Source: Ectothiorhodospira marina (GTDB lineage: Bacteria; Pseudomonadota; Gammaproteobacteria; Ectothiorhodospirales; Ectothiorhodospiraceae). Taken from it: a stretch of DNA of 64,000 nt. Position 1 is the stretch's first letter; each line of letters begins with the position of its first letter. Below the pieces are notes generated by a model that saw nothing but the letters and a program-made list of their open reading frames with translations, did not search any database and was not told the origin of the DNA. The position numbers and the translations under genes were made by a program. Below are positions 7,688-16,361 of this stretch, piece by piece. The DNA lies in NCBI RefSeq assembly GCF_900109495.1, contig NZ_FOAA01000001.1:310001-374000 (forward strand), in the 5' to 3' direction.

Positions 7688-9721
7688 TCATGGGCGTGCC
7701 GGGCGGCTTTTGTCCTGGCCCGCCAATGCCAGGCATCGTGCAATCTCCTGCAGGGATTCCGGGTTGGCCAACGCACCCAGGTTCTCCGCATCCGTTTCGC
7801 CCTGAAGCATGCGGGCGACGGCAAGCTCCACCTTCTTGCCGCTGCGCGTATAGGGGATCTGGCTGACGGCATGGATCCTGGCCGGCACATGGCGCGGGCT
7901 GGCGTTGGCACGGATACGCGAGCGTATGCGCTTCTCCAGTTCCGGTGTGAGGGTCTGATCCGGCGCCATGACCACGAACAGCACCACCTCCACATCACCA
8001 TCCTCATGGGGAGCCCCCACCACCAGGCTGTCTGCCACTTCCGCAATGGTTTCCACCTGCCGGTAGATTTCCGCAGTGCCGATGCGTACCCCGCCAGGAT
8101 TGAGCGTGGCATCGGACCGCCCGTAGATGACGGCGCCGCCGTGTGGTGTGAACTGGATGAAGTCACCATGGGCCCAGATGCCGGGGTAGGTGGCGAAGTA
8201 GGATTTGCGGTAACGGGCCCCGTCCGGATCGTTCCAGAATCTCACCGGCATGGCCGGGAAGGGGGTCACGCAGACCAGTTCACCCCGATCATGTCCAGCG
8301 TCCCGACCATCCGGGGTGTAGGCTCTTGCATCCACACCCAGCATGCGACACTGGATTTCGCCCCGCCGTACCGGCAGCAGGGGGGTGCCACCCACGAAGC
8401 AACCGCAGATATCGGTCCCGCCGGAGATGGAGCTGAGCATCAGGTCCGCCTTCACGCTGTGGTACACCCAGTCGAAATCCTCGGGCAGCAGGGGAGAGCC
8501 GGTGGAAAAGAGGGCGCGCAAGGCCGACAGGTCATGGGTATTGCCGGGTTCCAGATCGGCCTTGCGACAGTTGCCCAGATATTTGGCGCTGGTGCCGAAA
8601 TGGGTGACACGTTCCCGGGAAATCAGGGACCACAGGCAATCCAGGTCCGGGTGCGCCGGTGACCCGTCGAAAAGGACCAGGCGTGCACCGGTGAGCAGTC
8701 CGGAGGCGAGCCAGTTCCACATCATCCAGCCGGTGGTGGTGAAATAGAAGAACGTGTCTCCCGCCCCCAGATCGGCATGCAGCAGCAATTCCTTGCTGTG
8801 ATTGAGCAGCATTCCGCCGGCTCCATGGACGATGCACTTGGGTACGCCCGTGGTGCCGGAGGAGTAGAGGATATAAACGGGGTGATCCGCTGGGAGTTGT
8901 TCAAATATCGGTGTGGCCTTGGGGTAGGCGCTCAGCGCAGTTTCCCAAGGCACAAATAGAGAATCGTCCGGGTGGCCCAGTTCTGGCAGCATGGATAGAC
9001 TCAGCACACGTTGAATCCCCGGAATCTGCCGTGAAAGTTCGCGGTTCTGGTCTGTGCGATCAAAGACCTTGCCGTTATAGCGATAGCCATTGGTGAGGAG
9101 CAGAACCTTGGGTTCAATCTGCCCGAAACGGTCCACAATGGCAGAGACACCGAAATCCGGTGATGCCGAACTCCAGATGGCACCCAGCCCGGTGGTGGCC
9201 AGCATACCTACCAGGGCTTCGTGGGTATTGCCCACGACGCCTGCCACACGATCTCCTGGGGTCACGCCCTGTTCTTGCAGCCATGCCTGCAGCGAGGCCA
9301 CCCGAGCGAGCAGGGTGGCGCGATCCAGTCGTCTATCTTCCCGGGATTCGCTGGTTTCCAGTACCACCTCTTCACTGGGGTTGCCATGGATGGCATGGCG
9401 CAGCAGGTTTTCGGCGAAATTCAGCCGGGCACCTGCGAACCAGCGGGCTCCGGGCATGGTGGTCGAGTCGAGCACCTGGTCAGGATCGCGACTGGCGCGC
9501 ACCCCGGTATAGCGCCAGATGCTGCCCCAGAACGCCGAGGGATGACTCACGGACCAGTTGTGCAGGTCTTGATAGTCGTGGAAGGGGCCGTGGCCTTCCT
9601 GTACGAGCCAGTCCCGATAACGGGCCATGGCGCTTTGGGTGAGTTCCCGGGGTCCCGGTTGCCAAAGAATCTCCTCCTGCATGCTCATGCCTGCCTCCCC
9701 GTCTGATTGAGATTGATCCAT
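7688..9721 (-). CDS. aacS: Acetoacetyl-CoA synthetase
   Basis: A 677-residue ANL-superfamily ligase that activates acetoacetate to acetoacetyl-CoA with ATP and CoA in the cytosol. The adenylation P-loop VYILYSSGTTGVPKCIVHG (about residues 278-296), TTTGWMMWN, the ACS-type ISGGTDICGCF and the C-terminal catalytic lysine context PYTRSGKKVELAV are all intact. The length matches AacS/acetyl-CoA-synthetase-like enzymes. It consumes the acetoacetate made by HMG-CoA lyase in leucine breakdown, which explains its place beside the liu genes. Two LiuR-like sites lie upstream, shared with the divergent porin. Confidence 0.93.
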   Translation of the reverse strand: MDQSQSDGEAGMSMQEEILWQPGPRELTQSAMARYRDWLVQEGHGPFHDYQDLHNWSVSHPSAFWGSIWRYTGVRASRDPDQVLDSTTMPGARWFAGARLNFAENLLRHAIHGNPSEEVVLETSESREDRRLDRATLLARVASLQAWLQEQGVTPGDRVAGVVGNTHEALVGMLATTGLGAIWSSASPDFGVSAIVDRFGQIEPKVLLLTNGYRYNGKVFDRTDQNRELSRQIPGIQRVLSLSMLPELGHPDDSLFVPWETALSAYPKATPIFEQLPADHPVYILYSSGTTGVPKCIVHGAGGMLLNHSKELLLHADLGAGDTFFYFTTTGWMMWNWLASGLLTGARLVLFDGSPAHPDLDCLWSLISRERVTHFGTSAKYLGNCRKADLEPGNTHDLSALRALFSTGSPLLPEDFDWVYHSVKADLMLSSISGGTDICGCFVGGTPLLPVRRGEIQCRMLGVDARAYTPDGRDAGHDRGELVCVTPFPAMPVRFWNDPDGARYRKSYFATYPGIWAHGDFIQFTPHGGAVIYGRSDATLNPGGVRIGTAEIYRQVETIAEVADSLVVGAPHEDGDVEVVLFVVMAPDQTLTPELEKRIRSRIRANASPRHVPARIHAVSQIPYTRSGKKVELAVARMLQGETDAENLGALANPESLQEIARCLALAGQDKSRPARP

Positions 9722-9736
9722 GCTTACCTAACCGCT

Positions 9737-9793
9737 ACGTAAAATAACGTTTACGTTCGGGTAATATAGTAATTGACGTTATCGTAAACGTAA
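9737..9793. promoter_or_regulatory. Two LiuR-type operators in the aacS/porin divergent promoter
   Basis: TACGTAAAATAACGTTTACG (from 9737) and TTGACGTTATCGTAAACGTA (from 9773) both carry the ACGTAAACGT-like core also found before liuA and at 20151. They probably bind the MerR-family regulator encoded at 19330-19845. This places aacS and the outer-membrane protein under leucine-pathway control. Confidence 0.75.
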
Positions 9794-9876
9794 TCTAGCC
9801 TTATCTGCGTCTTGGCGCAATGGCGTTGAGGTTAGTGAAAGGCATAACGATGAAAATCACCATTGGGAGGAGAGGC

Positions 9877-11157
9877 ATGATGGGTATCAAATCCGGATAT
9901 CTGGCGCTGGCAGGCCTGTTGGCTGCGCCCAGTGCATGGGCTGTTGAGTATGACTTCAGCGGAGACATCGATGTACGGGCCTTCGGCCGTCTGCCGGCTG
10001 CGGGGAGTTATGAAAACGGTTTCGAGCAGCGGTTGCGGGTGCAGTCGGACATTCGCCTGCAGGATGGCGTGAGTGTTCACGCGGGTGTAAACCTCATCAA
10101 CGACACCTGGCGCGGGGATCGCTCAGGGGATGTGGATGCGCTGCAGCAGAGTCAGCCGTTCACTCTGGGACGTGATCATCGCACGGTGACCCTGGACTAT
10201 GGTTATGTCCAGATCCCTCTGGGGGACTGGAACCTGCGCGCCGGTCGCCAGATCGCCAACTGGAACTTCGGTATCACCGTGGCCGATGACCGTCGCGACC
10301 GGATCATGATCCTGGGTCCAGTGGCCGAGGGCGTGACCTTCCTGGCAGGGGGGGACCAGCGCCAGAAGGGGACTCTGGATGACCGCAAGGATGATGGTTA
10401 TCTGCTGTTCGCCGGTTTCGTGGGTAATACGAACGACTGGTCATGGGGGGCACTGCTGGGGCATTACGTGGGTGATGACGAAAAAGACAATACCGGAGAT
10501 TATGAAGGCGGACGATTCTATGCCCCGCGGGATGGCACGCTCGTCTCCCCTTGGGCGCAGGGCGAACTGGGTCCGGTCAAGGTGACTACAGGTGCCCATT
10601 ATCTGGGCGGTGGTGACGCGGTCTACACCAACGATACCTTTGCCGGCTTCCTGCGGGGCGGGTTCGAACTGTCCGACAACTTCAATCTGGAGGCACAGTA
10701 TTTCTTCAATATCGGCGGATCCCTGATTGAATCGGGCTTCGATACCTTCTCCAGTCTGATCCACAGCAGCCCACGCCACGATGCCTCCGCGACGTACGTC
10801 GAGGCATTGGACATGCGAGGGCTCGGCGAGGTATCACGGGAATTCAGCGCACTAGATGATCAGGACATCGACCGGCATCTGCTGGCCGTGCGCGGCACCT
10901 ATAGCCCCCGTGACAACTGGCAACTGAAACTGGCCGCCGGGTCGGTGCGCTATGACGGCATGGCCCCCAATCTGGGACAGACGGGGGATGCCCCGGATCG
11001 GACCGAGGATGTGGTTTTCGGTGACATTCAGTTGCACTACGACGTGACACCGTCCACCAGCCTGTGGGCCACCTATGGCTATGCGGATACCGCAGACCTG
11101 ATCGACGGGCGTGACAGCGTGGATGCAGTGAGCCTGAATCTCAGAACCCGTTTCTGA
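9877..11157 (+). CDS. Outer-membrane beta-barrel (alginate-export/porin-like)
   Basis: A 426-residue exported barrel. The signal peptide MMGIKSGYLALAGLLAAPSA ends near AWA|VEYDFSG. Many amphipathic strands follow, including RQIANWNFGITVADDRRDRI, and the closing strand SLNLRTRF ends in Phe. The pattern matches alginate-export/phosphate-selective-like porins. ATG at 9877 follows GGAGG by 6 bases, so I prefer it over upstream in-frame starts at 9820 and 9850. It is divergent from aacS and shares two LiuR-like operators with it. That suggests it admits a branched or short-chain acid used by the liu pathway; the substrate is an inference. Confidence 0.75.
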   Translation: MMGIKSGYLALAGLLAAPSAWAVEYDFSGDIDVRAFGRLPAAGSYENGFEQRLRVQSDIRLQDGVSVHAGVNLINDTWRGDRSGDVDALQQSQPFTLGRDHRTVTLDYGYVQIPLGDWNLRAGRQIANWNFGITVADDRRDRIMILGPVAEGVTFLAGGDQRQKGTLDDRKDDGYLLFAGFVGNTNDWSWGALLGHYVGDDEKDNTGDYEGGRFYAPRDGTLVSPWAQGELGPVKVTTGAHYLGGGDAVYTNDTFAGFLRGGFELSDNFNLEAQYFFNIGGSLIESGFDTFSSLIHSSPRHDASATYVEALDMRGLGEVSREFSALDDQDIDRHLLAVRGTYSPRDNWQLKLAAGSVRYDGMAPNLGQTGDAPDRTEDVVFGDIQLHYDVTPSTSLWATYGYADTADLIDGRDSVDAVSLNLRTRF

Positions 11158-11224
11158 AGCACTGACCGGGTCGCCCCCGAGAGTTGGCGGGCGACCCGGT
11201 CCCGATGCTTGCAAGGAGTTGCCG

Positions 11225-12079
11225 ATGTCCTCTCACATGCAAACCCTGGCTCGCCGGTATGCCGAGGCGGGTCTGCTCGACCATCTTCGCCGGGCGCTGA
11301 TCACGCGTGGGCTCGATCCAGACCGCCTCTCCTGTGACGACATTGCCGCCATTGACCAGTTGCACGTGGGGGGGCGTGCTGCGAGTCGTGCCCTGGCAGC
11401 ACGGGTCGGGCTCGAGGCGGGAATGCGGGTGCTCGACCTGGGTTGTGGCACCGGTGGCACCAGTCGCCTGCTGGCGGCGGAGTATGGCGTCAAGGTGGTG
11501 GGTGTGGATGTCACCGGCCCCTATCTGGAGGTGGCCTATTGGTTGAGCGAGGCCACCGGGCTCAAGGATTGCACCGGTTTCGTGCATGCGGATGCTCAGC
11601 ACCTGCCTTTTCCCCCAGCCACCTTCGATGGGGTGTGGTCACAGCACACACTGTTGAATGTACCGGATACAGCCGCCGCCCTGAGCGAGGTACGTCGGGC
11701 GCTGGTTCCCGGTGGGCAGTTGTGGCTTCATGAGGTGGTGCAGGGACCATCCACCACTTCTCCCGTGTTCCCGGTGCCTTGGGCAGATGATCCGGCCCAC
11801 AGTCACCTGTTATCCCTGGATGCACTCCAGAGTCTTTTGAGTGCGGCCGGTTTGCGCCCTGTGCATGTGGAAGATGTCAGTCAAGTGGCGTTGCAATGGC
11901 GGCGCAAGCACACCCGGCGCGAAGCGGGGCGCGAGGACAGTACCCCTGGAGAATCAGCGCCGCTATCCCCAGAGCTGATATTTGGTCAGAGATTCCTTGA
12001 AATGGGGCGCAACGTGATGCGTAATCTGGAGATGGAAAGGATTCGGGTGGTCATGGGCGCCTGGGTGAGAATGGACTGA
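11225..12079 (+). CDS. Class I SAM-dependent methyltransferase
   Basis: A 284-residue methyltransferase with motif I MRVLDLGCGTGGTSR (about residues 66-80), acidic VVGVDVTG after strand 2, HADAQHLPFPPATFDGVWSQ (motif II/III region) and VRRALVPGGQLWL. These are typical of the Methyltransf_11/UbiE-like fold. The C-terminal third, with a basic WRRKHTRREAGRED stretch, is not family-typical. ATG at 11225 follows AAGGAG by 6 bases. It is 67 bp after the porin in the same direction, so it may be co-transcribed. The methyl acceptor is unknown. Confidence 0.8.
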   Translation: MSSHMQTLARRYAEAGLLDHLRRALITRGLDPDRLSCDDIAAIDQLHVGGRAASRALAARVGLEAGMRVLDLGCGTGGTSRLLAAEYGVKVVGVDVTGPYLEVAYWLSEATGLKDCTGFVHADAQHLPFPPATFDGVWSQHTLLNVPDTAAALSEVRRALVPGGQLWLHEVVQGPSTTSPVFPVPWADDPAHSHLLSLDALQSLLSAAGLRPVHVEDVSQVALQWRRKHTRREAGREDSTPGESAPLSPELIFGQRFLEMGRNVMRNLEMERIRVVMGAWVRMD

Positions 12080-12090
12080 ACCGGAGCGCC

Positions 12091-12987
12091 TCACTCTCCC
12101 ATGGCGCGCGCGACCCGGGATTGCATAGGGCGATCCAGTTGCCGATGGATCCAGTGGGCCGTATCCACTAGGGCACGCAGGTCCACGCCCGTCTCGACGC
12201 CCATACCATGGAGCATGTAGACCACCTCTTCGGTGGCCACGTTACCAGAGGCGCCCCGTGCATAGGGGCAGCCCCCCAGACCTCCTACGGAACAGTCCAC
12301 CGTGCTGATGCCTAATTTCAGTACGGCGAATAGATTGGCTAGGGCTTGCCCGTAGGTATCGTGAAAATGAGCCGCCAGATCTGCCAGGGGCACCTGTTCT
12401 GCCACGGTTTCCACCATGCGCTGCGCCTTCAGGGGGGTGCCGGTGCCTACAGTGTCACCGAGTGAGATCTGGCAGCACCCCATATCGTACAGGCGCCTGG
12501 CCACACGGGCCACCGCCTCGGGGGCGATATCGCCCTCGTAAGGGCACCCCAGAGTGCAGGACAGATAACCTCTCACCAGAATCCCCTGCTCCTGGGCCTG
12601 AGCCAGGACCGGCTCGAAGCGCTCCAGGCTCTCGGCGATACTGCAATTGATGTTCTTGCGTGAGAAGGCTTCCGAGGCCGCTGCGAAGACTGCCACCTCA
12701 CGGGCGCCGGCGGCTACGGCATTCTCGAAACCCTTGAGGTTGGGTGTGAGTACTGGGAAGCGGACGCCCGGCCGGTTGGGTAGCCCGGCCATGACCTGGG
12801 TGTGGTCCGCCATCTGGGGCACCCAGCGTGGCGAGACGAACGCCGTCGCCTCCACCTGACGCAGCCCAGCATCCACCAGGCGGCCAATGAGTTCCAACTT
12901 CACATTCGTGTCGATGTTGCCGGGCTCGTTCTGCAATCCGTCCCGGGGGCCCACCTCGACGATGTTGACGGCATGGGGCAGGGGCAT
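12091..12987 (-). CDS. mvaB: Hydroxymethylglutaryl-CoA lyase
   Basis: A 298-residue TIM-barrel lyase that splits 3-hydroxy-3-methylglutaryl-CoA into acetoacetate and acetyl-CoA, the last step of leucine degradation. Diagnostic features are VEVGPRDGLQNE at the N-terminus, the metal-binding HFHDTYGQALAN and the catalytic loop SVGGLGGCPYARGASGNVATE. ATG at 12987 has GGAGAGAG just upstream; GTG at 13002 is a weaker alternative. It is the last gene of the liu operon, 11 bp after the MaoC gene. In leucine-operon nomenclature this is liuE. Confidence 0.95.
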   Translation of the reverse strand: MPLPHAVNIVEVGPRDGLQNEPGNIDTNVKLELIGRLVDAGLRQVEATAFVSPRWVPQMADHTQVMAGLPNRPGVRFPVLTPNLKGFENAVAAGAREVAVFAAASEAFSRKNINCSIAESLERFEPVLAQAQEQGILVRGYLSCTLGCPYEGDIAPEAVARVARRLYDMGCCQISLGDTVGTGTPLKAQRMVETVAEQVPLADLAAHFHDTYGQALANLFAVLKLGISTVDCSVGGLGGCPYARGASGNVATEEVVYMLHGMGVETGVDLRALVDTAHWIHRQLDRPMQSRVARAMGE

Positions 12988-12998
12988 GGCTCTCTCCT

Positions 12999-13475
12999 TC
13001 ACTCGGCACTGGCTACGGGTTGTCCGAGGCGCTCACGTGCTTTCACCAGGATGCTGGGCTGCAGTTCAAGCACGGGTTCACCGGCTTGATTGATTGCGAT
13101 CCACAAGACCTTGATCACCCCCCAGCCGGGACGTGACTCGGAGGCCTTGACCTCACGGATCTCCATGTCTAGCGTGATGCGATCGCCCGGGCGCACGGCC
13201 TTGATGAAGCGGATGCCTTCCACCGCGATGCCAATCTGGCCTTCGGCCATGCGCAGGTCTGAGCGGATGGCCATGGCCGTCATGACTGAGATGGTGTGCC
13301 AGCCACTGGCCACGAGGCCGCGAAAAAAAGTGTTGCGAGCGGCCATCGGATCCACATGGTGGGGCTGGGGGTCAAACTCCTCCCCGAAACGGATGATGTC
13401 CGCCTCGGTCATCTCCTGTGAGCCGGTGCTGAAACGCATCCCCGGTTGTAGATCTTCCAGGTAGTAGGTGCTCAT
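12999..13475 (-). CDS. MaoC-family (R)-hydratase
   Basis: A 158-residue hot-dog-fold hydratase. It contains EEFDPQPHHVDPMAARNTFF and GLVASGWHTISVMTAM, the MaoC hydratase 2 signature with the catalytic Asp/His pair and the following Gly-rich helix. Its start overlaps the MccA stop (ATGA), so it is translationally coupled within the liu operon. The pathway already has a methylglutaconyl-CoA hydratase, so this may act on another branched enoyl-CoA or a mesaconyl-like intermediate. The exact substrate is undetermined. Confidence 0.85.
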   Translation of the reverse strand: MSTYYLEDLQPGMRFSTGSQEMTEADIIRFGEEFDPQPHHVDPMAARNTFFRGLVASGWHTISVMTAMAIRSDLRMAEGQIGIAVEGIRFIKAVRPGDRITLDMEIREVKASESRPGWGVIKVLWIAINQAGEPVLELQPSILVKARERLGQPVASAE

Positions 13476-15484
13476 TGTGCATCTCCGGGACGGATGGCCA
13501 GAAGCGGAGCCCCCTCGCTCACCTGGTCGCCCTCGTTGAAATGAATTGTGTCCACCACGCCGTCATTGAAGGCGCTCACCACGTATTCCATCTTCATGGC
13601 CTCCAGCACCATGAGGGCGTCGCCTTCGGAAACGTGGTCGCCCACCTTCACATGTACGGCCACCACCATACCCGGCATTGGGGCCACCAGACTGCCTTCC
13701 TTGACCTCGTCATCCATGCCGGCGGCCAGGGGATCGTGCAACATGAGCTCCCGGGTTTCGGAACTCATGGCCACGGTGAGTCGCTGTCCGTCCCGCAATA
13801 CCCAGGCGTCTAGGTGCACGCCGTCCAGTTGCATGCGCAGCCGTCCGTCGGCATGAAGGTGTCCGCGGGCACGGTGACGATGACCGGCCCATTCAATCAG
13901 AAAGCCGTCATCCCGGTAATGAGCAATCACTTTGAGGTCAAGATCCTGAACAGTGTCCAGGAAGTGCAGGGTGCGGTGGCTGTCGCCGTTGAGCTGCCAG
14001 CCGGAGGTGCCATGCCAGGGGGAATGAGGATCCGCCGATGTGCGCGCCCGCTCCAGGTTCTCGCGATCCACCCGCAGCAACTCATGCAGCGTGGCCGCGG
14101 CCAGCAGGGCCGGGCTGATCTCCCGGGGTGCCGGTAGCAGGGCGCCCCGGTGCGTCTCGATGAAACCGGTGTCGATGCGCGCCGCCCGAAAATCTGGGTG
14201 AGCCGCCAGACGGGCGAGGAAATTCACGTTGGTGGTGGTGCCCACCACGATGAACTCACTCAGGGCGGTCTGCAGGCGGTTGAGGGCGGTTTCACGGTCC
14301 TGATCCCAGACCACCAGCTTGGCGATCATGGGATCGTAGTGCACGGAGATTTCATCCCCCTCCTGAACACCCGTGTCGATGCGCACGTGGGGTGATTCCT
14401 CGGGCGTGCGCAGGTGGCGGATCGCGCCAGTGGCGGGCAGGAACCCCCGGTCGGCATCCTCGGCATAGATGCGTGCCTCGAAGGCATGACCATTGAAGCT
14501 CAGACGCGACTGTTCGCAGGGCAGGGACTGGCCGGCGGCCACCTGCAGTTGCCAGGCCACCAGATCCTGACCCGTGATCATTTCCGTGACCGGGTGTTCC
14601 ACCTGCAGCCGGGTGTTCATTTCCATGAAATAGAAGTCGCCCCGGCCATCCATGATGAATTCCACGGTGCCTGCGCCCACGTAACCGATGGCCCGGGCAG
14701 CAGCCACTGCGGTTTCCCCGAAATGCCGGCGACGCACCTCGTCCAGGCCCGGCGCCGGCGCCTCCTCGATCACCTTCTGATGGCGCCGTTGCACAGAGCA
14801 ATCCCGTTCGAACAGGTGCACGACCTGACCGTGACAGTCCGCGAAGACCTGGACCTCCACATGGCGGGGTTGAAGCAGGTATTTCTCGATGAGCACGCGG
14901 GCGTCGCCAAAGGCCGCCGCCGCCTCCCGCTGAGCCCCCTTGAGGGCCTCGGCCAGCTCCTCGGGGCGGTCCACACGGCGCATGCCCTTGCCGCCGCCAC
15001 CGGCGGAGGCCTTGATGAGCACCGGATAACCGATCTCTTCCGCCACGGCGGCCAGGTGCTGGAGCGACTGATCCTCGCCATGGTAGCCGGGTACCAGGGG
15101 AACGCCGGCCTCCGCCATGATGGCCTTGGCGGCGCTCTTGGAACCCATGGCCTCAATGGCCTCCGGGGGTGGGCCGATGAACACGATGCCGGCATCCCGG
15201 CAGGCTCGGGCGAATTCGGCGTTTTCCGAGAGGAAGCCGTAGCCCGGGTGAATGGCCTGGGCGCCGCTCTCCCGGGTCACCTCGATGATCCGCGCCTGGT
15301 TCAGGTAGCTTTCCCGTGCCGCGGCGGGGCCGATGGGCCAGGCTTCGTCACAGGCCTTCACGTGCATGGCCTGACTGTCCGGCTCGGAGTACACCGCAAC
15401 GGTGCGGATCCCCAGTCGCCGGCAGGTCCGCTCGACCCGGCAGGCGATTTCCCCCCGGTTGGCGATCAGTATCTTGTCGAACAT
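13472..15484 (-). CDS. liuD: Methylcrotonyl-CoA carboxylase, biotin-carrying alpha subunit
   Basis: A 670-residue subunit with biotin carboxylase, linker and biotin carboxyl carrier domains. The protein begins MFDKILIANRGEIACR. The ATP-grasp part contains KASAGGGGKGMRRV (about residues 157-170) and EFIMDGRGDFYFMEMNTRLQ. The C-terminus carries VLEAMKMEYVV, whose Lys is biotinylated. ATG at 15484 is the family start; the frame is open further upstream. With the beta subunit it carboxylates 3-methylcrotonyl-CoA to 3-methylglutaconyl-CoA. It lies within the liu operon. Confidence 0.94.
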   Translation of the reverse strand: MFDKILIANRGEIACRVERTCRRLGIRTVAVYSEPDSQAMHVKACDEAWPIGPAAARESYLNQARIIEVTRESGAQAIHPGYGFLSENAEFARACRDAGIVFIGPPPEAIEAMGSKSAAKAIMAEAGVPLVPGYHGEDQSLQHLAAVAEEIGYPVLIKASAGGGGKGMRRVDRPEELAEALKGAQREAAAAFGDARVLIEKYLLQPRHVEVQVFADCHGQVVHLFERDCSVQRRHQKVIEEAPAPGLDEVRRRHFGETAVAAARAIGYVGAGTVEFIMDGRGDFYFMEMNTRLQVEHPVTEMITGQDLVAWQLQVAAGQSLPCEQSRLSFNGHAFEARIYAEDADRGFLPATGAIRHLRTPEESPHVRIDTGVQEGDEISVHYDPMIAKLVVWDQDRETALNRLQTALSEFIVVGTTTNVNFLARLAAHPDFRAARIDTGFIETHRGALLPAPREISPALLAAATLHELLRVDRENLERARTSADPHSPWHGTSGWQLNGDSHRTLHFLDTVQDLDLKVIAHYRDDGFLIEWAGHRHRARGHLHADGRLRMQLDGVHLDAWVLRDGQRLTVAMSSETRELMLHDPLAAGMDDEVKEGSLVAPMPGMVVAVHVKVGDHVSEGDALMVLEAMKMEYVVSAFNDGVVDTIHFNEGDQVSEGAPLLAIRPGDAQ

Positions 15485-15546
15485 GCTCCAGTCCCTGTCA
15501 GGTGAATCGCATGGTGCCTCACACGGAGGCGATGAAAGGGGTCCAC

Positions 15547-16347
15547 TCAAGCCGCACCGGGCATGGGCCAGACCGGCGAGCGCTTTTCAAGAAAGGCGCC
15601 CAGCCCTTCCTGGCCTTCCCGGCTGACGCGAATGTGGGCAATCTGGGCCGAGGTATCCTCAAGCAGCCCGGCATCAATGGATTGGCCTGCCACGTCCCGC
15701 ACCAGCGCCTTGGCGGCGGTCATGGCTTGGGGGCCGTTCTGGGTCAGCTGCTCCAAAAGCTGCGTCAGCATCGTGTCCAGGTCTGCCTCGTCCAAGGCCA
15801 CTTCATGCACTAGGCCGATCTGCCGGGCACGCTCCGCATCAAACAACTCCGCCGTGGTGAAGTAGCGCCGCGCATGACGCCCGCCCATGGCCGCGATCAC
15901 ATAGGGGGAAATGGTGGCCGGGATGAGGCCCAGACGAACCTCCGACAGGCAGAATCGGGCCCGGGGGGCTGCCAGGGCAACATCACAGGCCGCCACCAGG
16001 CCCACGCCACCTCCCATGGCGGCACCGTTGACCCGTGCCACGGTGGGCTTGTCGAGCCGATAGAGGGTGTCCATCAGTTGGCCCAGGGCCAGGGCATCGC
16101 GATGGTTTTCCTCTTCGCTGTAGTCGACCATGCGCTTCATCCAGTGGATGTCGGCCCCAGCGGAAAAGCTCTTGCCTGCCCCGGTGAGGACTACGGCCCT
16201 GACCGCTGGATCCTGCTCCAGCGTCACGAGGGTGCGGGTCAGTTCCCCAATCAGCGCATCGTCAAAGGCATTGTGACGATCTGGGCGGTTCAGGGTGATG
16301 GTGGCAACGCCGGCTTCGGCATGGACCAGCAACATATTGTTCGCCAT
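15547..16347 (-). CDS. liuC: Methylglutaconyl-CoA hydratase (enoyl-CoA hydratase family)
   Basis: A 266-residue crotonase-fold enzyme. The oxyanion-hole segments GAGKSFSAGADIHWMKRM (about residues 61-78) and NGAAMGGGVGLVAACDVALA (about 107-126) are present. SAGADIHWMKRM resembles methylglutaconyl-CoA hydratases more than generic EchA. ATG at 16347 follows GGAGGAAG by 5 bases; a GTG at 16365 overlapping the upstream stop is an alternative. Its place between the two carboxylase subunits supports hydration of methylglutaconyl-CoA to HMG-CoA. Confidence 0.92.
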   Translation of the reverse strand: MANNMLLVHAEAGVATITLNRPDRHNAFDDALIGELTRTLVTLEQDPAVRAVVLTGAGKSFSAGADIHWMKRMVDYSEEENHRDALALGQLMDTLYRLDKPTVARVNGAAMGGGVGLVAACDVALAAPRARFCLSEVRLGLIPATISPYVIAAMGGRHARRYFTTAELFDAERARQIGLVHEVALDEADLDTMLTQLLEQLTQNGPQAMTAAKALVRDVAGQSIDAGLLEDTSAQIAHIRVSREGQEGLGAFLEKRSPVWPMPGAA

Positions 16348-16361
16348 GATCTTCCTCCAGG

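Noticed and set aside
14414-15505. Long plus-strand frame opposite liuD (and similar frames opposite liuA, etfD, kdpD and the acyl-CoA synthetases)
   Set aside because: In GC-rich genes the antisense frames stay open by codon bias. The sense frames carry all conserved motifs.
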